Origin: Cognatiyoonia sediminum
GTDB lineage: Bacteria > Pseudomonadota > Alphaproteobacteria > Rhodobacterales > Rhodobacteraceae
DNA length: 64,000 nt
Assembly: GCF_900129845.1 (NCBI RefSeq)
Contig: NZ_FQXB01000001.1
Span: 682,001 to 746,000 of the forward strand
Direction of reading: 5' to 3'
Every line of letters begins with the position of its first letter. Position 1 is the stretch's first letter. Below, one piece after another: positions 1-12,986 of this stretch. The position numbers and the translations under genes were made by a program. Below the pieces are notes generated by a model, which ran no database searches, was not told where the DNA came from, and saw nothing but the letters and a program-made list of their open reading frames with translations.

Positions 1-101
1 ATCCACGCCATCATCAAGACTTCCCCTGATTTCGCATCTTGCGCGATGGCTGGAATAAGCCCTGCGTCATTATACGTCAGTGTGGCCGGATCAAATTTCA
101 T
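1..101 (-). CDS. hisI: Phosphoribosyl-AMP cyclohydrolase, N-terminal fragment
   Basis: The minus strand reads from an ATG at 101 off the left edge of the window, giving about 33 residues that start [20 protein letters not shown] and continue to a VLMMAWM motif. This matches the N-terminus of HisI, which opens the purine ring of phosphoribosyl-AMP in histidine synthesis in the cytoplasm. A purine-rich ribosome binding site (AGGGAAAG) lies just upstream. The active-site and zinc-binding residues lie outside the window, so only the start can be judged. It is divergent from the IscU-like gene, 66 bp away. Confidence 0.88.
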   Translation of the reverse strand, partial: MKFDPATLTYNDAGLIPAIAQDAKSGEVLMMAW

Positions 102-167
102 TGTGATGTCTTTCCCTAAAACGGATTGAGCCCTATCTATTGGGCAGACGAACGAAGGGCAATTCCT

Positions 168-611
168 ATGTCTGACACAGACCTCATGAAGCTGTATTCG
201 CAACGCATTTTAGCGTTGGCGGCGGACATGCCCCATACCGAACGTTTGGACGCGCCTACAGCAACGGCCAAGAAGCGGTCCCCGCTCTGTGGGTCTACCG
301 TTACCGTTGACATCGCACTCTCTGATGGTGTGGTGATTGACTACGGTCAAGACGTGAAGGCCTGCGCACTTGGACAAGCCGCGGCAGCTGTAGTTGGAGC
401 GAATATTATCGGGTTGACCGAAGATCAAATCCAAACCGGCCGTGACCAACTTTTTGCAATGTTGAAAGAAGACGGCAATGCTCCGAGTGCACCGTTCTCT
501 GACTTGGAGGTTTTACAACCTGCTAAGGATTATAAGAACCGGCACGCTTCGATCATGTTGGCGTTTGACGCCACATTAGACGCGCTAGAGAACGCGAAGG
601 CCGCTTCCTAA
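168..611 (+). CDS. IscU/NifU-N-like iron-sulfur scaffold family protein
   Basis: A 147-residue protein starting at ATG 168; an upstream TTG at 126 would add 14 residues but has no convincing ribosome site. It resembles the IscU/SufU fold: one Cys sits in a PLCG-like turn and a second in [12 protein letters not shown]. The third conserved scaffold Cys of classical IscU is not seen; the C-terminal half has a [13 protein letters not shown] segment instead. Family knowledge suggests a role in Fe-S assembly or a related sulfur-handling task, but with one ligand missing the exact function is uncertain. No isc or suf partner gene is adjacent. Confidence 0.65.
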   Translation: MSDTDLMKLYSQRILALAADMPHTERLDAPTATAKKRSPLCGSTVTVDIALSDGVVIDYGQDVKACALGQAAAAVVGANIIGLTEDQIQTGRDQLFAMLKEDGNAPSAPFSDLEVLQPAKDYKNRHASIMLAFDATLDALENAKAAS

Positions 612-633
612 ACCGCTACCTTAAAAGAAAAAA

Positions 634-665
634 CCGCCGCTTACCTAGGGTAAAGGCAGCGGCGG
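634..665 (-). terminator. Rho-independent terminator for the 40-residue peptide gene
   Basis: Arms 634-641 (CCGCCGCT) and 658-665 (AGCGGCGG) form a perfect 8-bp GC-rich stem. On the minus strand it is followed by a TTTTTTCTTTT tract, so it points leftward and would end transcription from the small peptide gene at 804-926. The stretch 666-803 between them holds no gene I can support. Confidence 0.75.
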
Positions 666-803
666 CAGGAATTGGGTCTTTTATCCGGCGGTCCATAAGG
701 GGCAGGCAAACCCCGGGTGATATGGACATGGGACAGGCAGGTCACAGACGTCCAATTTTGCGGGACAAAGACGTCAAGAAGCCGGACAAAAGACCGTGGC
801 AGG

Positions 804-926
804 TCAGACCATCCCGGGCAAGGACAGACCGACAAACAAAATCACCAACAAAGCCACGGCACCCAAAGCATCACCAATGATTGTATCACTGGACCGGATC
901 ACAACTGATTTGATTTCCTTAGCCAT
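804..926 (-). CDS. 40-residue single-pass membrane peptide, SOS-linked
   Basis: A small gene on the minus strand encodes 40 residues: a charged start (MAKEIKSVVIRSSD) and then a hydrophobic helix from about residue 16 to 36, rich in Ala, Leu, Val and Ile, ending PGMV. The ATG at 926 is preceded by AGGAG (934-938) with a 7-base gap, a near-ideal ribosome site. A leftward terminator follows at 634-665. The promoter region contains a perfect alphaproteobacterial SOS box (993-1007). By analogy with Caulobacter SidA, a 29-residue SOS-induced inner-membrane division inhibitor, it may act in the DNA-damage response; that is inference, and no sequence similarity to SidA is claimed. recG ends 109 bp upstream on the same strand. 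Confidence 0.72.
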   Translation of the reverse strand: MAKEIKSVVIRSSDTIIGDALGAVALLVILFVGLSLPGMV

Positions 927-992
927 TGGGCGGCTCCTGCACTCTGTTCGTTTTGTTGCCTCTTTGTTCTCATATGGTTAAGTGCATGTAAA

Positions 993-1007
993 GAACTTTT
1001 TAAGAAC
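993..1007 (-). promoter_or_regulatory. LexA (SOS) box, GAAC-N7-GAAC
   Basis: The plus strand reads GAAC-TTTTTAA-GAAC, the exact direct repeat with a 7-base spacer bound by LexA in alphaproteobacteria. A third GAAC at 1014-1017 and an inverted GTTC at 1023-1026 lie next to it. The box is 67 bp upstream of the small peptide gene start and just after the recG stop codon, where its promoter should be. Confidence 0.8.
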
Positions 1008-1035
1008 ATTTGTGAACATAATGTTCCACTTTAAG

Positions 1036-5336
<4,301 letters not shown>

Positions 5337-5394
5337 TCAAGGACAGGTCCAGACGTCACATGCTTTATCGTGAGTGGGGCGTGTAAGAATGCGT

Positions 5395-6108
5395 TTAAGC
5401 AGTAACCGCCATTGGCTGTTTAACTTGCTTTGGTTCAGGATCGCGCAGCACATATCCGCGCCCCCAAACCGTTTCGATAAAGTTCTGACCACCGGTCGCT
5501 TCGCTCAGTTTCTTACGCAACTTACAGATGAATACGTCGATGATCTTAAGTTCTGGTTCATCCATCCCACCGTAAAGGTGGTTGAGGAACATTTCCTTGG
5601 TAAGAGATGTCCCTTTGCGTAAGGAAAGTAGCTCCAAAATCTGGTATCCTTTGCACGTTAGGTGGACGGTATTTCCCTGAACATCCACGGTCTTCGCATC
5701 AAGGTTAACGTTTACTGCGCCGGTCTTGATGATGGACTGGGCATGCCCCTTAGATCTGCGAATTATTGCATGAATACGAGCAATCAATTCCTCTCGCAAG
5801 AAGGGTTTCGTGAGGCAATCATCGGCACCAAACCCAAACCCACAGAGCTTACTTTCTGTGTCATCTTCACCTAATAATATTAGAATTGGTGTGTCGACAC
5901 GAGCTAATCTCAGCTGACGTAAAACCTCATGCCCCGTCATATCCGGCAGGTTGATATCCAACAAAATCAAATCGTAATCATACAATTTTGCAAGGTCGAC
6001 CCCCTCCTCACCATATTCGGTCGTGTAAACGTTCAAACTGGCGTGGCTGAGCATTAATTCGATGCTCTTTGCGGTGGTGGGATCATCTTCAACTAAAAGA
6101 ACACGCAT
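5395..6108 (-). CDS. ctrA: Cell cycle response regulator CtrA
   Basis: A 237-residue OmpR-type regulator. The receiver domain starts [20 protein letters not shown], with phospho-acceptor Asp51 (LLDINLPDM), and the C-terminal winged helix contains GRGYVLRDP. CtrA controls motility, gene transfer agent and division functions in Rhodobacteraceae and receives phosphate through CckA and ChpT; chpT is at 32.6 kb in this window. The start at 6108 fits the conserved N-terminus; the reading frame is open further upstream but unlike the family. sciP lies directly upstream on the same strand, and a near-consensus CtrA site sits in the gap, suggesting autoregulation. Confidence 0.97.
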   Translation of the reverse strand: MRVLLVEDDPTTAKSIELMLSHASLNVYTTEYGEEGVDLAKLYDYDLILLDINLPDMTGHEVLRQLRLARVDTPILILLGEDDTESKLCGFGFGADDCLTKPFLREELIARIHAIIRRSKGHAQSIIKTGAVNVNLDAKTVDVQGNTVHLTCKGYQILELLSLRKGTSLTKEMFLNHLYGGMDEPELKIIDVFICKLRKKLSEATGGQNFIETVWGRGYVLRDPEPKQVKQPMAVTA

Positions 6109-6161
6109 TCTACGCTCTCCAAAAATACGGACTGGTTTCAATAAACCTAAAAGCGGAATGG

Positions 6162-6176
6162 TTAACCGGGGGTTAC
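6162..6176 (-). promoter_or_regulatory. Candidate CtrA binding site (TTAA-N7-TTAC)
   Basis: The sequence TTAA-CCGGGGG-TTAC has the 7-base spacing of the CtrA consensus TTAA-N7-TTAA with one mismatch in the second half-site. It lies 54 bp upstream of the ctrA start, in the gap after sciP, where an autoregulatory site would be expected. Confidence 0.5.
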
Positions 6177-6205
6177 CGCTTCGAGAAAAACAGTAACGAC
6201 ACACC

Positions 6206-6484
6206 CTATGGTTGTCTATAACGTTGAATGGTTGTTGCCTTTAACGCATCAATCACGTGTCTGGAGACCGCTGTTTCCCATTCGGTATATTCTTCTTCTG
6301 ACAGTGAATACATCTCTAACGCGTCGCTGCGTTTGATCAAACCGCTCGAAACGGCAATGACTACTTTCGCCTTGCGCGACGCAACCCACCTTCGCGTTGA
6401 TTGCGCTGGGAGATCCGCCCGTGTCATCACCGTACCATTCGGTAGTGTGACGGATCGCGGGCCGTCTATTTTCTTCAAATACAT
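6206..6484 (-). CDS. sciP: SciP-type CtrA inhibitory protein (DUF1153)
   Basis: A 92-residue small helical protein with the DUF1153 signature: [20 protein letters not shown], then [12 protein letters not shown] and a helix-turn-helix ending in [12 protein letters not shown]. In Caulobacter SciP binds CtrA and blocks its recruitment of RNA polymerase. I chose the ATG at 6484 because it matches the usual start (MYLKKIDGP); an ATG at 6520 would add 12 residues. The gene directly precedes ctrA on the same strand, so regulator and antagonist are likely co-transcribed. Confidence 0.9.
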   Translation of the reverse strand: MYLKKIDGPRSVTLPNGTVMTRADLPAQSTRRWVASRKAKVVIAVSSGLIKRSDALEMYSLSEEEYTEWETAVSRHVIDALKATTIQRYRQP

Positions 6485-6616
6485 CTTCCTACTCACCCCT
6501 TGAGCGTTTTGAAGTGTCATCTTCTCCAAAGGGGTTTAAGGACTGGTAACTTGGCGGGGTTGGATATAGGTCAGATTTTCCTATATTTTCGTTCGAACTT
6601 GTTTTGGAAGCGACTT

Positions 6617-7756
6617 ATGCCACTTGATCCGGCTCTCAATTCACTCGGTTTTGCGAAACCGCCCTCGGAAACGCGGGTGGTAGTTGCGATGTCGGGTGGC
6701 GTGGATAGCTCTGTCGTCGCTGCAATGCTTGCGGAAGAAGGCTATGATGTCGTTGGCGTGACGCTGCAACTCTATGACCATGGTGCGGCATTGGCCAAGA
6801 AAGGTGCCTGTTGCGCGGGTCGTGATATTCATGATGCGCGCCGTGTTGCGGAGGAAATGGGCTTCCCACATTACGTTTTGGATTACGAAAACACCTTCAA
6901 AGAAGCCGTTATTGATGAGTTCGCTGATAGTTATCTTGCTGGCGCAACCCCTGTGCCATGTATCCGTTGCAATGAGCGCGTCAAATTCAAGGATCTATTG
7001 GAAACCGCAAAGGATCTAGATGCCGATTGTATGGCGACCGGCCATTACATTCAACGCATGATGGGCTCCGATGGTGCTGAGCTGCACTGTGCAGCAGATC
7101 CGACCAAGGACCAGAGCTATTTCCTGTTCTCCACAACTCAGGAGCAATTAGACTTCCTGCGCTTTCCGCTTGGGCATCATCCATCGAAAGATGAAACTCG
7201 CAAGTTGGCTGCAAAATACGGTCTGAGTGTGGCCGACAAGCCGGACAGCCAAGACATTTGCTTTGTGCCGAACGGAAATTATGCGGCCGTGATTGAGAAA
7301 TTGCGTCCCGGAGCAGCCGAGCCGGGAGAAATTGTTGATATCGATGGCAATGCACTCGGGACGCACAAGGGGGTGATCCACTACACCATCGGTCAAAGGC
7401 GCGGTCTGGGGATCGGCGGATTGTCTGATCCGCTTTATGTGGTGAAACTCGATGTAGACGCTAAGCAGGTGGTCGTTGGGCCGAAAGAACTGCTAGCAAC
7501 GCGCCGCGTTCCTTTGCGCGAGATCAATTGGATTGGCGACGGCGGTTTTTTGTCCGGCGGTGAGCGTGAGATCGCGGTCAAAGTCCGCTCCACACGCCCG
7601 CCCACGGATGCTGTGCTCCGCCCGATTTCAGACACTGAGGCCGAGGTTGAACTTCTCGTTGCCGAAGAAGGCGTGTCCCCTGGGCAAGCCTGCGTCTTTT
7701 ATGATCCTAAAAGCAGCCGTATCTTAGGCGGCGGCTGGATTTGGCGCGGGCACTAA
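6617..7756 (+). CDS. mnmA: tRNA-specific 2-thiouridylase MnmA
   Basis: A 379-residue enzyme that thiolates U34 of tRNA-Lys, -Glu and -Gln, using sulfur relayed from a cysteine desulfurase. The PP-loop AMSGGVDSS is near residue 24, the first catalytic Cys is in the CIRCNE motif and the second in the DICFVP motif. The start at ATG 6617 has GGAAG upstream; the frame is open for another 39 codons upstream but without family similarity. Divergent from sciP. A GC hairpin (7746-7762) straddles the stop codon but has no T-tract. Confidence 0.96.
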   Translation: MPLDPALNSLGFAKPPSETRVVVAMSGGVDSSVVAAMLAEEGYDVVGVTLQLYDHGAALAKKGACCAGRDIHDARRVAEEMGFPHYVLDYENTFKEAVIDEFADSYLAGATPVPCIRCNERVKFKDLLETAKDLDADCMATGHYIQRMMGSDGAELHCAADPTKDQSYFLFSTTQEQLDFLRFPLGHHPSKDETRKLAAKYGLSVADKPDSQDICFVPNGNYAAVIEKLRPGAAEPGEIVDIDGNALGTHKGVIHYTIGQRRGLGIGGLSDPLYVVKLDVDAKQVVVGPKELLATRRVPLREINWIGDGGFLSGGEREIAVKVRSTRPPTDAVLRPISDTEAEVELLVAEEGVSPGQACVFYDPKSSRILGGGWIWRGH

Positions 7757-7919
7757 GCCCGCTTAGCGCGAACCAATTCCTTTAAAGCTGCCGTTGGTCA
7801 GAGCATTAAATTTGGCCAAAATAAGGCGTTTGACACAATTTCTTCACAATCTACGCGGTAGTTGGTATGATTAGTTGGGCTTATTTTGCCCATTTTCTTA
7901 GTCAAAGGGGGTTTTTACC

Positions 7920-8516
7920 TTGAATATTAAACACTTATTAATTTCTTCCGCTATCGCCATCCCTCTAGCCGCAACATCTGCCACTGCTTCCACAGTATCG
8001 TTTGATGTGGATGGACCTGGATCAGAAGCTTTCATCTCAGGGCAATTATCGGCTGGTGCTGCAATATTTGCGGAGCCGTCGGCCGATCTCGACAATGAAA
8101 TTTTTGATCTTGGCGTTGGGGACTCTTACAGCTTTGATTTTATTGACTTCTCGATTGTCGACGTTGAGAGTTTCATTGGTGGTGGGCTTTTTGCAGTAGA
8201 GGCTACTCTTGCATTTGAAGCTCCGGGCGGATCTGTCAGTGACTCAGGCTTTGGGGGGTTCGGCACCTTCGCTGGCTTCCTTAGCGGAGGTGTCCTCGAG
8301 TGGACGACCGGTACGCAACAAGTCTCTCTCGACGATGGCACAGTTTTTACTGTTGAGTTAGAAGAAGGTAGCGTTTTTGGTTTTGGAAATAGTGCTACAG
8401 CACAAGCAACCGTAACTCTCGACGTTGCACCGGTTCCGCTACCCGCATCATCGCTGCTCTTACTCGCTGGTCTGAGCGGCCTTGGCATCGCTGCCCGTCG
8501 CAAGCGCGCAGCTTAA
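7920..8516 (+). CDS. Exported protein with VPLPA-CTERM sorting signal
   Basis: A 198-residue protein beginning at a TTG codon after AAAGGGGG. The N-terminal signal peptide is about 1-23 (ending SATAS). The middle is Gly-, Ser- and Phe-rich, acidic and probably beta-structured, with no named domain that I recognise. The C-terminus has VPLPA at about 172-176, a hydrophobic helix and an Arg/Lys tail. This is the VPLPA-CTERM signal processed by exosortase in roseobacters, so the protein is expected to be cleaved and released to the envelope or matrix. No exosortase gene lies in this window. A terminator follows. Confidence 0.85.
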   Translation: MNIKHLLISSAIAIPLAATSATASTVSFDVDGPGSEAFISGQLSAGAAIFAEPSADLDNEIFDLGVGDSYSFDFIDFSIVDVESFIGGGLFAVEATLAFEAPGGSVSDSGFGGFGTFAGFLSGGVLEWTTGTQQVSLDDGTVFTVELEEGSVFGFGNSATAQATVTLDVAPVPLPASSLLLLAGLSGLGIAARRKRAA

Positions 8517-8523
8517 CATAAAA

Positions 8524-8547
8524 CTGCCTCGCATTTGTGCGGGGCAG
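8524..8547. terminator. Bidirectional terminator between convergent genes
   Basis: Arms 8524-8533 (CTGCCTCGCA) and 8538-8547 (TGCGGGGCAG) pair over 10 bases with one imperfect position and a four-base TTTG loop. T-rich sequence follows on the plus strand and A/T-rich sequence on the other side. It separates the VPLPA-CTERM gene from the convergent permease gene. Confidence 0.65.
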
Positions 8548-8565
8548 CACTCTATTTCCTTAAAA

Positions 8566-10446
8566 TCAAAACACCACGTTCATCATCGTTAGTGACACGA
8601 TGAGGAAGAGAATCGTCATGATCCCACCGCTCTTGAGAAAATCCACAACCTTGTAGCCTGCAGGCCCCATGATCAGCGCGTTCACCTGATGCGTTGGAAT
8701 GAGGAAGCTGTTCGACGTGGAGATAGCCACCGTAAGCGCAAAGATCGCGGGATCACCTCCAGCGGCCACGGCAATGGAAACAGCGAGAGGAACCAAGAGG
8801 ACCGTTGCACCAACGTTGGACATCACCAGTGTGAAACCCGTTGCCAAGACCGCAATGCCCGCCTGCAGGCCCCAAATCGGCCAGCCGTCTAGAAGCTCCA
8901 AGATTTCCTGAGCGATCCACGTGGCAGTTCCCGTGTTCTGCACCGCTTGCCCCAACGGAATCAAACTGGCGAGGAGGAACACAGTTGGCCAGCTAACCGC
9001 TTCATAGGCTTCGTCAATGCGCAGCACATTCGACGCGATCATACCGCAAGCGCCGACCAGCAAAGCCAAAGACAAACGCAGGTCGGTGAAGAGGATGAGG
9101 CCGAGCGTAATTGCAAAGAACAGCAAGGCCCATGCCACTTTGTTCGGGCGCAGGTCTTCCATCGGGAAATCACTCGTCACCACCACGAAATCGCGATCTT
9201 TCGTCAAACGGGCCAGACGATCCCATGCTGTGAAAGCCACGAGCGTGTCCCCTGCCCTGAGCGGTTCGTTGCTTATGTCTGTGACAGCATGATCCTCAGT
9301 CTCAACGAGGCTCAGCGTATCCCCGCCCCGATGAATGGCAAGCAGACCTAGGCCATATGTCTTACGCATCACAACGTCACGTGCGGTTTTATCAATGAGA
9401 TCGGAGTCAGGTGGGATGACGACCTCTGCCACACCTGCGACGGTCGGCGCGTAGGCTTCCGCAAATATGTCGAGCTCGGGCAGAACTTCCAAGCCATAGT
9501 CCTCAGCGATGGCCTGGATCACCTTGCGCCTACCCATGATGGCAAGGCGGCATGGGTCTTGGACTGTGGTCGAGGTTACAGGTGAAAAGAACCTTTGGCC
9601 CTTGTGATACGATCCCAGAATGTAGAGGTTGTGAGCGACCATGATGTCTTCGAAAGTTTGACCCCGCAGGATTGAGCCTTCGGGAACGATGACCTCAACA
9701 AGATCAGACTTAAGGCCGTAGATCTTCTTAAGGTAATCTCTTACCGATTGACCACTGCTCCCCTCATCCTTGCCTCTATTCGGCAGAACCCAACGCCCGA
9801 GAAGCATGAAATAGAGGATACCGGTGAAAACCAAGCAGATGCCCACTGGTGTGACAGAGAACAACGAAAACGGTTCCATCTGACTGTCCTCGGGAAGCAT
9901 ATCGTTGGAACTGATGATCAAGTCGTTAAGCAAGATCAGCGGCGAAGACCCAACCATCGTCATCGTACCGCCAAGGATCGCGCAAAACCCCATTGGCATC
10001 AAAAGTCGGCTGAGCGGTATCTCGGTTCGCACAGAAATCCGGCTGACCACTGGGAGGAACAAAGCGGCCGCGCCCACATTCTGCATGAAGCTCGAGATGA
10101 CACCCACGGTTCCAGAGATGATCGGAATGATCCTCACTTCGGTTGTTCCGCCGAATTTGAGAATGGCAGCCGCTACCTTGCTCATTAGGCCTGTTTTGTC
10201 CAACCCCGCCCCAATGATCATTACAGCGATAATCGATATCACCGCGTTACTGGCAAACCCGTCAAAGAGATGCTGAACATCTGCAAGGTTGCTAAGCCCT
10301 GGCAACTGGCTGAGAACGCCGAGCAAAACCATCACAAGGATCGCGGCAAAGTCGATCCGGACAATCTCTGACACAAAGAGGAACACCGTAAAGGCCAGCA
10401 GCCCAAGCACGACGGTCATTTCAAATGTCAGTGTGATTGGTTCCAA
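8566..10446 (-). CDS. SLC13-family permease with internal RCK_C (TrkA-C) domains
   Basis: A 626-residue inner-membrane protein. Hydrophobic helices fill residues 1-220 and 425-626, and between them are two cytoplasmic TrkA-C-like regulatory domains (about 230-420). This layout is typical of the SLC13/DASS-related sulfate or anion permeases of marine bacteria; substrate could be sulfate, another inorganic anion or a dicarboxylate. The start is a TTG at 10446 with AGAGGGG upstream; the next in-frame ATG (10419) has no ribosome site. Divergent from the amino-acid ABC operon. Substrate is not determinable from sequence alone. Confidence 0.85.
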   Translation of the reverse strand: MEPITLTFEMTVVLGLLAFTVFLFVSEIVRIDFAAILVMVLLGVLSQLPGLSNLADVQHLFDGFASNAVISIIAVMIIGAGLDKTGLMSKVAAAILKFGGTTEVRIIPIISGTVGVISSFMQNVGAAALFLPVVSRISVRTEIPLSRLLMPMGFCAILGGTMTMVGSSPLILLNDLIISSNDMLPEDSQMEPFSLFSVTPVGICLVFTGILYFMLLGRWVLPNRGKDEGSSGQSVRDYLKKIYGLKSDLVEVIVPEGSILRGQTFEDIMVAHNLYILGSYHKGQRFFSPVTSTTVQDPCRLAIMGRRKVIQAIAEDYGLEVLPELDIFAEAYAPTVAGVAEVVIPPDSDLIDKTARDVVMRKTYGLGLLAIHRGGDTLSLVETEDHAVTDISNEPLRAGDTLVAFTAWDRLARLTKDRDFVVVTSDFPMEDLRPNKVAWALLFFAITLGLILFTDLRLSLALLVGACGMIASNVLRIDEAYEAVSWPTVFLLASLIPLGQAVQNTGTATWIAQEILELLDGWPIWGLQAGIAVLATGFTLVMSNVGATVLLVPLAVSIAVAAGGDPAIFALTVAISTSNSFLIPTHQVNALIMGPAGYKVVDFLKSGGIMTILFLIVSLTMMNVVF

Positions 10447-10607
10447 TCTCGAATCCCCTCTCGTCTTTGTACCGTTGTGATCGTTTCTTACACAACCGAT
10501 AGAGCGTCGTAGCGCGCCAGTATTGACTGTTCATAATACCAGCTAGACATGCGGCTGAAACGCTTCATACTCAGGCCGAGTAAATCACTATTTTCTTAGG
10601 GGGCCAC

Positions 10608-11420
10608 ATGAAAACGACATCATTCATCTCAATTGTCTTCGCACTATCCGCAACATCGGCATTGGCTGGTGGACATTGCGCAGCTGGCAAAACGCTGACC
10701 GAAGGCAAACTGACAATTGCAACAGGCAATCCGGCTTACTATCCGTGGGTAATGGACGACAGCCCTGAGAGTGGCGAAGGATTTGAGGCTGCTGTTGCCT
10801 ATGCTGTGGCCGCCGAAATGGGTTTTGCAGCGGATGACGTGGTCTGGGTTCGGTCGTCATTTGATGAAGCCATCCAACCGGGCGCTAAGAACTTCGATAT
10901 GAACATGCAGCAATATTCCATCACGCCAGAGCGTGACGAAGTTGTTGATTTCTCGGCCCCCTACTATTCGGCACCGATGGCAGTATTGGTCGTTGGTGAA
11001 GGCAAGAATGCGGAAGCAACGCTGGAAGGATTGAAGGGCCTCCTTTGGGGTGCTGTTGGAACAACAACCGCTGTTCCAATGCTGACAGACCTTATTCAGC
11101 CGGACAGTGATCCGCTCCTATATGGCGACAACGCGGACGTTACCGCTGCGATGCAGGCCGGTCAGATCGACGCGGCTTTGTTTGATCTACCGACTGCTCT
11201 TTTCCTGAGCGCAGTTATGATCGAAGGGTCGTCCATCTTGGGCCAATTCCCAGCAGACCGCTCGGACAATCCAGATCAGTTCGGCATGCTTATGGAAGAT
11301 GGCAACCCGCTGAAGGCCTGCGTTGACGAAGCACTTGCCGCACTGACAGACAGTGGCGCATTGGCCGAGATCGAAGCGAAGTGGCTGCAGGACACCACTG
11401 GCGTGCCATTGATCGACTAA
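10608..11420 (+). CDS. Amino-acid ABC transporter substrate-binding protein
   Basis: A 270-residue periplasmic protein of the family 3 extracellular solute-binding fold. The signal peptide is about 1-20 (ending ALAGG), followed by TLTEGKLTIATGNPAYYPWV and a GFEAAVAYAVAAEMGF segment typical of polar amino-acid binders. It is first in an operon with one permease (start 1 bp after this stop) and one ATPase. The ligand is probably a polar amino acid or related small compound; the aromatic YYPW stretch may contribute to the binding cleft, which is inference. Confidence 0.9.
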   Translation: MKTTSFISIVFALSATSALAGGHCAAGKTLTEGKLTIATGNPAYYPWVMDDSPESGEGFEAAVAYAVAAEMGFAADDVVWVRSSFDEAIQPGAKNFDMNMQQYSITPERDEVVDFSAPYYSAPMAVLVVGEGKNAEATLEGLKGLLWGAVGTTTAVPMLTDLIQPDSDPLLYGDNADVTAAMQAGQIDAALFDLPTALFLSAVMIEGSSILGQFPADRSDNPDQFGMLMEDGNPLKACVDEALAALTDSGALAEIEAKWLQDTTGVPLID

Positions 11421-11421
11421 G

Positions 11422-12255
11422 ATGGCGGACCAAAGCGCGGCGGGGCGCACCCGCCGCCAAATCTACGAAGACCGGCTCCGACGCCGATCCCTAATTATTG
11501 CGGGTAGCAGCACAACAATCGTTGTGCTGGCTGTCTTATTTTTGGTGCCCATGGCGCCCGGTTGGGAAAAGGTTCAGAAGAGCTTTTTCAATTGGGACGT
11601 TTTCGCAAAGACCTTTCCCGGATTGCTTGAGGCCTTCATGCTGGATGTCGCAATCTTTGCGTGGTGTGCGCCTCTGATTGCCATCCTCGGGTTACTCGTG
11701 GCCCTTGCCCGAGATGTCCGCAGCCCTGCACTCTTTCCGCTTCGGATATTGGGCGCCGCATACACTGATATTTTTCGCGGCGTTCCAGTCATTCTGACGG
11801 TTTACCTGATCGGATTTGGCATTCCGGGTTTGGGTTTGCCGCGGCCATGGAATTCGCCCTACATTTGGGGCTCGCTAGCGTTGATCCTGACGTATTCCGC
11901 TTATGTGGCAGAGATTTTCCGGTCCGGCATTGAATCGGTACATCAAAGCCAACGGTCTGCGGCTGAGTCACTAGGGCTCAGCGAGTCTGACACGATACGG
12001 TTCGTTATTCTGCCACAAGCGATACGCCGCGTAATCCCTGCCCAGATGAACATGCTGATCGCACTACAAAAGGATGTCGCCCTCCTCAGCTTCATCGGGC
12101 CCGTCGAAATTTTCCGGCAGGCTGGTGTCTACAAATCCTTGTTGGCGAACTTTACGCCCTATGTGGGTGCCGCCGTCATCTTCCTCGCCGTCACCATTCC
12201 GGCAACGCGCTACGCTGATTATTTGTTGGCCAAACAGAACCGGGAACGCAGTTGA
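11422..12255 (+). CDS. Amino-acid ABC transporter permease
   Basis: A 277-residue inner-membrane subunit of the His/Glu/Gln/Arg/opine permease family, with about five to six hydrophobic segments. The EAA-like coupling loop reads QRSAAESLGLSESDTIRFVILPQA (split here: EAA-type Ala-Glu-Ser-Leu-Gly, then ILPQAIRRVIP). Most members work as a pair of permeases; here only one gene is present, so a homodimer is likely. Its stop overlaps the ATPase start (TGATG). Confidence 0.92.
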   Translation: MADQSAAGRTRRQIYEDRLRRRSLIIAGSSTTIVVLAVLFLVPMAPGWEKVQKSFFNWDVFAKTFPGLLEAFMLDVAIFAWCAPLIAILGLLVALARDVRSPALFPLRILGAAYTDIFRGVPVILTVYLIGFGIPGLGLPRPWNSPYIWGSLALILTYSAYVAEIFRSGIESVHQSQRSAAESLGLSESDTIRFVILPQAIRRVIPAQMNMLIALQKDVALLSFIGPVEIFRQAGVYKSLLANFTPYVGAAVIFLAVTIPATRYADYLLAKQNRERS

Positions 12256-12983
12256 TGACGAAACTCTCGCTCCGCGATGTCGTAAAACGGTTTGGCTCGA
12301 ATACCGTTTGCGATGGCATCAGTTTGGATGTTGCAGAGGGTGAGATGGTTTGCCTGATTGGCGCGTCCGGGGCTGGAAAATCGACGCTACTGCGCTGCAT
12401 CAATTTGCTCGAGCCGATTGAAGACGGAGAGATCTTCCTTGATGGCGAGGACATCTCCATCCCCGGGCTAGACCCTATGCCTGTTCGGCGGCGGATCGGC
12501 ATGGTGTTCCAAAGCTACAATCTGTTCCCGCACATGACCGCGATTGAGAATGTCATGCTGGCACCCCGTCGCGTCTACAAGAAGTCCCGACAGGAGTTGC
12601 GGCCAGAGGTTGAGGCTTTGTTCGAGAAATTCGGCCTTGCGGACCGTATGGAACATTATCCCGACCAGCTTTCAGGCGGCCAGCAGCAGCGCGTGGCGAT
12701 CGTTCGTGCTTTGGCGATGAAGCCTGAAGTGATGCTGTTTGATGAGATCACTGCAGCACTTGATCCGCAACTGGTGGGAGAAGTTCTTGAGGTGCTGCGC
12801 CTTCTGAAGGACAGCGGCATGACAATGATGCTGGCGACGCACGAGATGGGGTTTGCCCGAGAAGCGGCAGACAAAGTGTGCTTCCTGAAAGATGGACGCA
12901 TCGTGGAAGAAGGCCCTCCGAGCGTCCTTTTCGAAAATCCAACCGACCCACAAACAAGAGAGTTCTTGGCGCGGGTGCTTTAG
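12255..12983 (+). CDS. Amino-acid ABC transporter ATP-binding protein
   Basis: A 242-residue ATPase with Walker A GASGAGKST, Q-loop VFQSYNLFPHMT, signature LSGGQQQR, Walker B VMLFDEITAALD and a switch His in ATHEMGFA. It energises the importer encoded just upstream. The ATG at 12255 shares bases with the permease stop, showing translational coupling. It ends 4 bp before the convergent broken hydrolase gene. Confidence 0.95.
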   Translation: MTKLSLRDVVKRFGSNTVCDGISLDVAEGEMVCLIGASGAGKSTLLRCINLLEPIEDGEIFLDGEDISIPGLDPMPVRRRIGMVFQSYNLFPHMTAIENVMLAPRRVYKKSRQELRPEVEALFEKFGLADRMEHYPDQLSGGQQQRVAIVRALAMKPEVMLFDEITAALDPQLVGEVLEVLRLLKDSGMTMMLATHEMGFAREAADKVCFLKDGRIVEEGPPSVLFENPTDPQTREFLARVL

Positions 12984-12986
12984 GAG

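Noticed and set aside
666-803. A 36-codon minus-strand frame (start near 725) running into the terminator
   Set aside because: It would read through the terminator stem, with no ribosome site and no similarity to any family.
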